NCBI GenBank assembly: GCA_002390025.1
Contig: DGRU01000097.1
Location: 1-9,696, forward strand
Source: Lachnospiraceae bacterium UBA4380
Lineage (GTDB): Bacteria > Bacillota > Clostridia > Lachnospirales > Lachnospiraceae
DNA length: 9,696 nt
Direction: 5' to 3'
Position 1 is the stretch's first letter. Each line of letters opens with the position of its first letter. Under the pieces are notes generated by a model. The model did not search any database, had not been told where the DNA came from, and saw nothing but the letters and a program-made list of their open reading frames with translations. Of the stretch, positions 6,418 through 9,696 are shown piece by piece. Both the position numbers and the translations under genes were made by a program.

Positions 6418-6476
6418 AGGGGACGGTTCTGTGTCTCCTTTTCCTCAAGGAAATAGGAGACACAGAACCGTCCCCT
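6418..6476. repeat. Long perfect inverted repeat between znuA and znuC
   Basis: A perfect 22-bp stem (6418-6439 with 6455-6476) continues after a single bulged T (6454) into a 5-bp stem TTTCC/GGAAA with a TCAA loop, giving about 27 pairs. It begins 7 bases after the znuA stop. Its GGGGACGGTTCTGTGTCTCC core resembles, from memory, palindromic intergenic sequences that recur in many Firmicutes genomes and are thought to be REP/MITE-like. The stem is followed by TGTCTCC direct repeats (starting 6476 and 6485), not a U tract. It may lower expression of znuC and znuB relative to znuA or stabilise the 3' end of the znuA message. Confidence 0.85.
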
Positions 6477-6554
6477 GTCTCCTCTGTCTCCTCCGGAGGC
6501 GCCTATTACAATAATAGATTTGCCGTATCAGCAAATGCGGCAGAGGGAAATCGT

Positions 6555-7634
6555 ATGAGCTTACTGAAATGTGAAAACCTGTCCTTTGCCTATGACGGCG
6601 TCACGGTGGTCAGAGATCTGAACTTCACCGTGGAGGAAGGCAACTATCTGTGTATTATCGGGGAAAACGGCGCAGGCAAGAGCACGCTGATCAAGGGCCT
6701 GCTGCGTCTGAAAAAGCCCTCCGCCGGCAGGGTGGAGCTGGGCCAGGGCTTGCGGGCGACAGAAATCGGCTATCTCCCTCAGCAGACCCAGATCCAGAAG
6801 GACTTCCCCGCAAGCGTCAGGGAGGTGGTCCTCTCCGGCTGCCTGAACAGGATGGGCCTGCGGCCTTTTTATACCCGCGCGGAAAAAGAACGCGCCAGGG
6901 AAAATATGGAGGCGCTGGAGATCCTGGAGCTGCAGGATCAGTGTTACCGCGACCTCTCCGGCGGTCAGCAGCAGCGTGTGCTGCTGGCACGGGCCATGTG
7001 CGCTGCACAGAAGATGATCCTCCTGGACGAACCGGTGTCGGGACTTGACCCTGTTGCGACCCGCAGTCTGTATGCGCAGATTGCCAGGATCAACGAGACG
7101 GCAGGCCTGACGGTCATCATGGTCTCCCATGATATCGATGCCTCCCTGCGCTATGCCACCCACATCCTGCATCTGGGCCAGGAGGGCCAGCTGTTTTTCG
7201 GAACGCAGAAGGAGTACCGCCGCAGCGCGGTCTACCACGACTTCCTCGGTGACAGGGCGGTTCCCATGTGGAAGCATGAATTCCCCAATCGAGTCGGCCG
7301 CGCCGCTCCCCGCGAAGAGGCGGAGCCGACCGAGACCGAGAGCCGCGTCAAGGTTCACTCCGGCAAAAAATCCTCCCGCCGTCTGAAAAAAGAACCACCT
7401 GAGAGTACGGCAAAAACGGATGGGCTCGGGCAGAAAGATCCGGCAAAACAGGATGAGCCTGTGCAGAAAGGTCCGGCAAAACGGGATGAGTCTGTGCAGA
7501 AAGGTCCGGCAAAACGGGATGAGTCTGTGCAGAGAGATCCCGGGACAGCAGGAAGAGACAAGGGTGCCGCGGAAACTGCTCCGGAGACGAAAAATACAGA
7601 GCAGATGACCGGCAGAAATTCAAAAGAGGGCTGA
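6555..7634 (+). CDS. znuC: ZnuC-like metal ABC transporter ATP-binding protein with long C-terminal tail
   Basis: The ATPase that powers metal import with the ZnuB-like permease. The first 235 or so residues form a complete ABC domain: Walker A GENGAGKST (36-44), Q-loop at YLPQQ (73-77), signature LSGGQQQ (134-140), Walker B MILLDEP (154-160) and H-loop His192 in VSHD. Typical ZnuC/MntB ATPases have about 230-260 residues; this one has 359. The extra C-terminal 120 residues are polar, rich in Lys, Glu, Pro, Ala and Asp, and include an 11-residue tandem repeat (QKGPAKRDESV). The tail has no recognised domain and is likely disordered. The start has an AGAGGGA ribosome site at 6542-6548. The permease gene follows after 3 bases. 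A short hairpin lies between the long inverted repeat and the start. Confidence 0.92.
   Translation: MSLLKCENLSFAYDGVTVVRDLNFTVEEGNYLCIIGENGAGKSTLIKGLLRLKKPSAGRVELGQGLRATEIGYLPQQTQIQKDFPASVREVVLSGCLNRMGLRPFYTRAEKERARENMEALEILELQDQCYRDLSGGQQQRVLLARAMCAAQKMILLDEPVSGLDPVATRSLYAQIARINETAGLTVIMVSHDIDASLRYATHILHLGQEGQLFFGTQKEYRRSAVYHDFLGDRAVPMWKHEFPNRVGRAAPREEAEPTETESRVKVHSGKKSSRRLKKEPPESTAKTDGLGQKDPAKQDEPVQKGPAKRDESVQKGPAKRDESVQRDPGTAGRDKGAAETAPETKNTEQMTGRNSKEG
7431..7540 (+). repeat. 33-bp in-frame tandem repeat in the znuC tail
   Basis: Units are 7431-7463, 7464-7496 and 7497-7529, followed by a partial unit from 7530. Units 2 and 3 are identical; unit 1 differs from them at three positions. 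A degenerate earlier copy may be present at about 7405-7430. Each unit encodes Q-K-(G/D)-P-A-K-(R/Q)-D-E-(S/P)-V. The identical units suggest recent duplication by slippage or unequal recombination. Confidence 0.9.
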
Positions 7635-7637
7635 AAA

Positions 7638-8459
7638 TTGCTGCATTTAGTTATAGAAATGTTTTCCTATCCGTTTATGGTGCGGGCCCTTCTGGTGGGC
7701 GCGCTGATCGCCCTTTGTGCGGCTGTGCTGGGGGTCACCCTGGTCCTCAAGCGCTACTCCATGATCGGCGACGGACTGTCCCACGTAGGCTTCGGCGCCC
7801 TGGCGATCGCTTCCGCAATGAATGCGGCGCCTCTTCTGGTGGCGATCCCGGTGGTGGTCGCGGCGGCATTTTTCCTGCTGCGCCTGCGGGAGACCAGCCA
7901 TGTCAAGGGCGACTCCGCCATTGCCCTGATCTCCACCGGCGCCCTGGCCGTCGGTGTCACCGTCGTGTCCATGACGACCGGAATGAACACAGATGTGTAC
8001 AACTATCTGTTCGGAAGTATTCTGAGCATGTCTGGCAGCGACGTGTGGATCACGGTTCTCGTGTCCCTGGTCGTCCTGGCGCTCTTTGTGTTCTTTTATC
8101 ACAGGATCTTCGCAGTGACCTTTGACGAAAATTTCACCCGGGCAACCGGCATCCCGGCGGGGACCTACAATTCCCTGATCGCGATTCTGACCGCCCTGGT
8201 GATCGTCATCGGAATGCGTATGATGGGTTCCCTTCTGATTTCCAGCCTGGTGGTCTTTCCGGCCATGACCTCCATGCGCCTTTGCCGCACTTTCCGCAGC
8301 GTCATGATCAGCGCGGCGATCGTCTCGGTGGTCTGCCTGATGCTGGGCCTGGTGATCTCCTACCTGTACGCGACGCCTACCGGTGCCAGCATTGTCCTCT
8401 GCAACATGGCGGCATTTTTCATCTATGCGGCCATTGCCAAAGCCAAAGGACTGGAGTGA
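7638..8459 (+). CDS. znuB: ZnuB-like metal ABC transporter permease
   Basis: A 273-residue membrane protein of the ABC-3 family, normal in length. It has about eight or nine hydrophobic segments (roughly 13-37, 48-82 as two, 97-113, 132-153, 177-212 as two, 222-243 and 248-268). The conserved family stretches LKRYSMIGDGLSHVGFGA and GDSAIALISTGALAVG are present, as is GTYNS plus the late ATPTGASIVL region. It forms the channel for the metal ion and binds the ZnuC-like ATPase on the inside. The start is a TTG 3 bases after the znuC stop, chosen because AAGAGGG (7624-7630) sits 7 bases upstream; the first ATG is 8 codons later. Tight spacing implies coupling with znuC. Confidence 0.92.
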   Translation: MLHLVIEMFSYPFMVRALLVGALIALCAAVLGVTLVLKRYSMIGDGLSHVGFGALAIASAMNAAPLLVAIPVVVAAAFFLLRLRETSHVKGDSAIALISTGALAVGVTVVSMTTGMNTDVYNYLFGSILSMSGSDVWITVLVSLVVLALFVFFYHRIFAVTFDENFTRATGIPAGTYNSLIAILTALVIVIGMRMMGSLLISSLVVFPAMTSMRLCRTFRSVMISAAIVSVVCLMLGLVISYLYATPTGASIVLCNMAAFFIYAAIAKAKGLE

Positions 8460-8460
8460 C

Positions 8461-8620
8461 CCGGCGGTTACTGTACAGACCCACCTGAACTCGAGGTGTT
8501 TTTGCGTGGTTTCCAACGCAAAAACCCGAGTTAAACGGCGTTCGCCCCATTCGCGGAGCGAATTTAGCATGGGCGAACGCAAGTTACTGTCACGCCCCTC
8601 GAGAGGGCGTGAGCAGTAAC
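8461..8620. repeat. Three tandem hairpins downstream of znuB
   Basis: Hairpin 1 (8488-8532) has outer stem AACTCG/CGAGTT and a perfect 10-bp inner stem GTTTTTGCGT/ACGCAAAAAC. Hairpin 2 (8538-8580) has a perfect 10-bp stem GCGTTCGCCC/GGGCGAACGC with a nested ATTCGC/GCGAAT. Hairpin 3 (8583-8620) has GTTACTG/CAGTAAC outside and TCACGCCC/GGGCGTGA inside, with one bulge. An 8-bp palindrome CTGTACAG (8471-8478) precedes them. None has a U tract. They end the metal-uptake region and may protect the 3' end of the transcript, or be REP-like sequences. Confidence 0.75.
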
Positions 8621-8650
8621 ACCCGGCGTGAGTTCCCGCCTATGTGTACA

Positions 8651-8678
8651 TGGACATTTTCGGTTTTGCGTGTATACT
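8651..8678 (+). promoter_or_regulatory. Putative promoter of the membrane-protein gene
   Basis: TGGACA (8651-8656) and TATACT (8673-8678) are 16 bp apart, in a locally AT-rich stretch. The predicted leader runs about 110 bases to the start at 8795 and contains a 14-bp direct repeat. Confidence 0.55.
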
Positions 8679-8719
8679 AAAATAAGCTGAAAAAGCAATG
8701 CCGGGGGGATGAGGCGTCG

Positions 8720-8747
8720 GTTTTGGACTCGAAGTTTTGGACTCGAT
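8720..8747 (+). repeat. 14-bp tandem direct repeat in the leader
   Basis: GTTTTGGACTCGA occurs at 8720-8732 and again at 8734-8746, an exact 14-bp period. It lies about 50-75 bases upstream of the membrane-protein start. It could be a pair of sites for a DNA- or RNA-binding protein, or a simple slippage duplication. Confidence 0.7.
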
Positions 8748-8794
8748 ATGTAAGGATCCCGTCCGGACACAGGACAATAGAAAGGAACCGGAGA

Positions 8795-9696
8795 ATGAGT
8801 AAACGAAGTGAGGGCGCAGACGAGAGTTTTTTGTCAATCCTGATCGGGACATTCATCCTGCTGGCCGGTGCGGCGGCGGTATTTTACGCGGCGTATAAGG
8901 TGAGTTATGTATCTGTCGACTATGGGATTCATGTGAGGATCGCAGAGGAGCTTGACTGGAGAGATCCTGTGCAGATGCTCAGAGACCACCCGGAACCGGT
9001 CTGGCATCTTCTCGTGCGCGCGGCAATGCGCATCTGCGGGATAGGGGCCAGGCGCGCCGCGGGACTTGTATCCGGCGCTCTTTGTGCGCTCACCTATATG
9101 ATCGCGGCCCATTTCCTGCACCGCGCAGTGGGAAAAGGCGCGATTTCGGCCAGGGATACATCTGTGAATCTCTCTGTCCGTGCATCCGCAGGCGCTTCTC
9201 CCGGATCCGGGAGCGGCCTTTCCCTGCCGGAAACAGCTCTTTTTACATGGCTTCTGAGTCTTTCCTGTGCGATCTTTGTTCCCTGGTTCAACAAGACACC
9301 CTATCTGGGGCAGGGTTCCCCCAACCCCTGGCACAATCCGACGACGATCATGGTGCGCCCGATCGCCCTGCTGATCTTTGTCCTTGTGATGGGAGAATGT
9401 GTGCGCGTCCAGAGGGGCGGATTCAGAAAAGGGCAGGGACTGCGCGTCTGGAAGGGCTTTGCGATCGCGCTTCTGCTGCTGCTCTCAAACCTCTCCAAGC
9501 CCAGTTTTGTGCAGATTTTTTATCCGGCAATCTTTTTGCTGATGCTTCTGTGGCTCTTTGTGTACCGCTTCAGAAATTTCCCGCTGGGTCTGCAGCTTCT
9601 GGTCTGCTGCATTCCGTCTGTGGCCCTGATGGGTATGCAGTTCTTTTCTGCTTTTTACAGCGGAACAAACGAAGAGTCCGCCGGCGTCGTGTTTGC
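8795..9696 (+). CDS. Polytopic membrane protein, partial (possible GT-C type)
   Basis: An open frame of 300 complete codons runs off the right edge, so the C-terminal part is missing. After a short charged N-terminus the first membrane segment is at about 13-35. A loop follows with VDYGIHVRIAEEL and HPEPVWHLLVRAAM, then hydrophobic segments near 88-107, 147-165, 187-200, 222-232, 241-257 and 265-285. A Ser/Gly-rich low-complexity stretch lies at about 123-146. The loop at 165-190 (FNKTPYLGQGSPNPWHNPT) is distinctive. This pattern recalls large membrane glycosyltransferase-like proteins of Clostridia, but no catalytic motif could be confirmed. The ATG has purine-rich AAAGGA and CGGAGA just upstream. 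Confidence 0.8.
   Translation, partial: MSKRSEGADESFLSILIGTFILLAGAAAVFYAAYKVSYVSVDYGIHVRIAEELDWRDPVQMLRDHPEPVWHLLVRAAMRICGIGARRAAGLVSGALCALTYMIAAHFLHRAVGKGAISARDTSVNLSVRASAGASPGSGSGLSLPETALFTWLLSLSCAIFVPWFNKTPYLGQGSPNPWHNPTTIMVRPIALLIFVLVMGECVRVQRGGFRKGQGLRVWKGFAIALLLLLSNLSKPSFVQIFYPAIFLLMLLWLFVYRFRNFPLGLQLLVCCIPSVALMGMQFFSAFYSGTNEESAGVVF

Noticed and set aside
7431..7540. CRISPR-like repeat array
   Set aside because: The 33-bp units are directly adjacent with no spacers and remain in frame within the ATPase gene.
7647..8582. Minus-strand open frame of 311 codons
   Set aside because: It is antisense to znuB, rich in His/Gln/Arg/Asp as expected for the reverse of a hydrophobic protein gene, with no family features.
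8834..9334. Minus-strand open frame of 166 codons
   Set aside because: It overlaps the plus-strand membrane-protein gene, which has promoter, ribosome site and membrane segments.

Overview
The window looks like a chromosomal piece of a moderately GC-rich Firmicute of the class Clostridia, most likely Lachnospiraceae. The evidence is strong purine-rich ribosome binding sites, sigma-A type promoters, a 7-1-7 Fur-family operator, a lipoprotein solute-binding protein, and a multidomain PRD/PTS regulator. No rRNA, tRNA or CRISPR array was seen, and the taxonomic call is an inference from gene content.

Region 1 (about 33-2425) is an insertion sequence of the IS3 family. Its orfA and orfB lie on the minus strand and are joined by a -1 frameshift at a run of seven A. 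A perfect 15-bp terminal inverted repeat, plus a matching subterminal block, places the ends at about 33 and 2425. This leaves about 700 bp of non-coding DNA between the end of orfB and the left terminal repeat. That stretch holds a terminator-like hairpin, a 98-nt near-palindrome and a good plus-strand promoter with a leader-like segment, so the element appears longer than a plain IS3-type insertion sequence.

Region 2 (2451-4364, minus strand) is a BglG/MtlR/LicR-type PTS-controlled regulator with two helix-turn-helix segments, two PRDs, an EIIB-like domain and an EIIA domain. The IS sits about 25 bp beyond its stop codon and separates it from whatever lay downstream.

Region 3 (4577-8459, plus strand) is a metal-uptake locus: a Fur-family regulator (probably Zur-like), a ZnuA/AdcA-like lipoprotein with a histidine-rich loop, a ZnuC-like ATPase and a ZnuB-like permease. 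A consensus-like promoter and a Fur-type operator precede the regulator, so the locus is probably metal-repressed and self-regulated. The lipoprotein would capture the metal ion, the permease would pass it through the membrane and the ATPase would power it. The gaps hold unusual hairpins: a cluster between the regulator and znuA, one stem of about 27 bp between znuA and znuC, and a three-hairpin cluster after znuB. The ATPase has a roughly 120-residue polar C-terminal tail containing an 11-residue tandem repeat.

Region 4 (8641-9696) has a promoter, a 14-bp tandem repeat in the leader, and the start of a polytopic membrane protein that runs off the right edge. It resembles the large multi-pass proteins of the GT-C glycosyltransferase type, but no family could be fixed.
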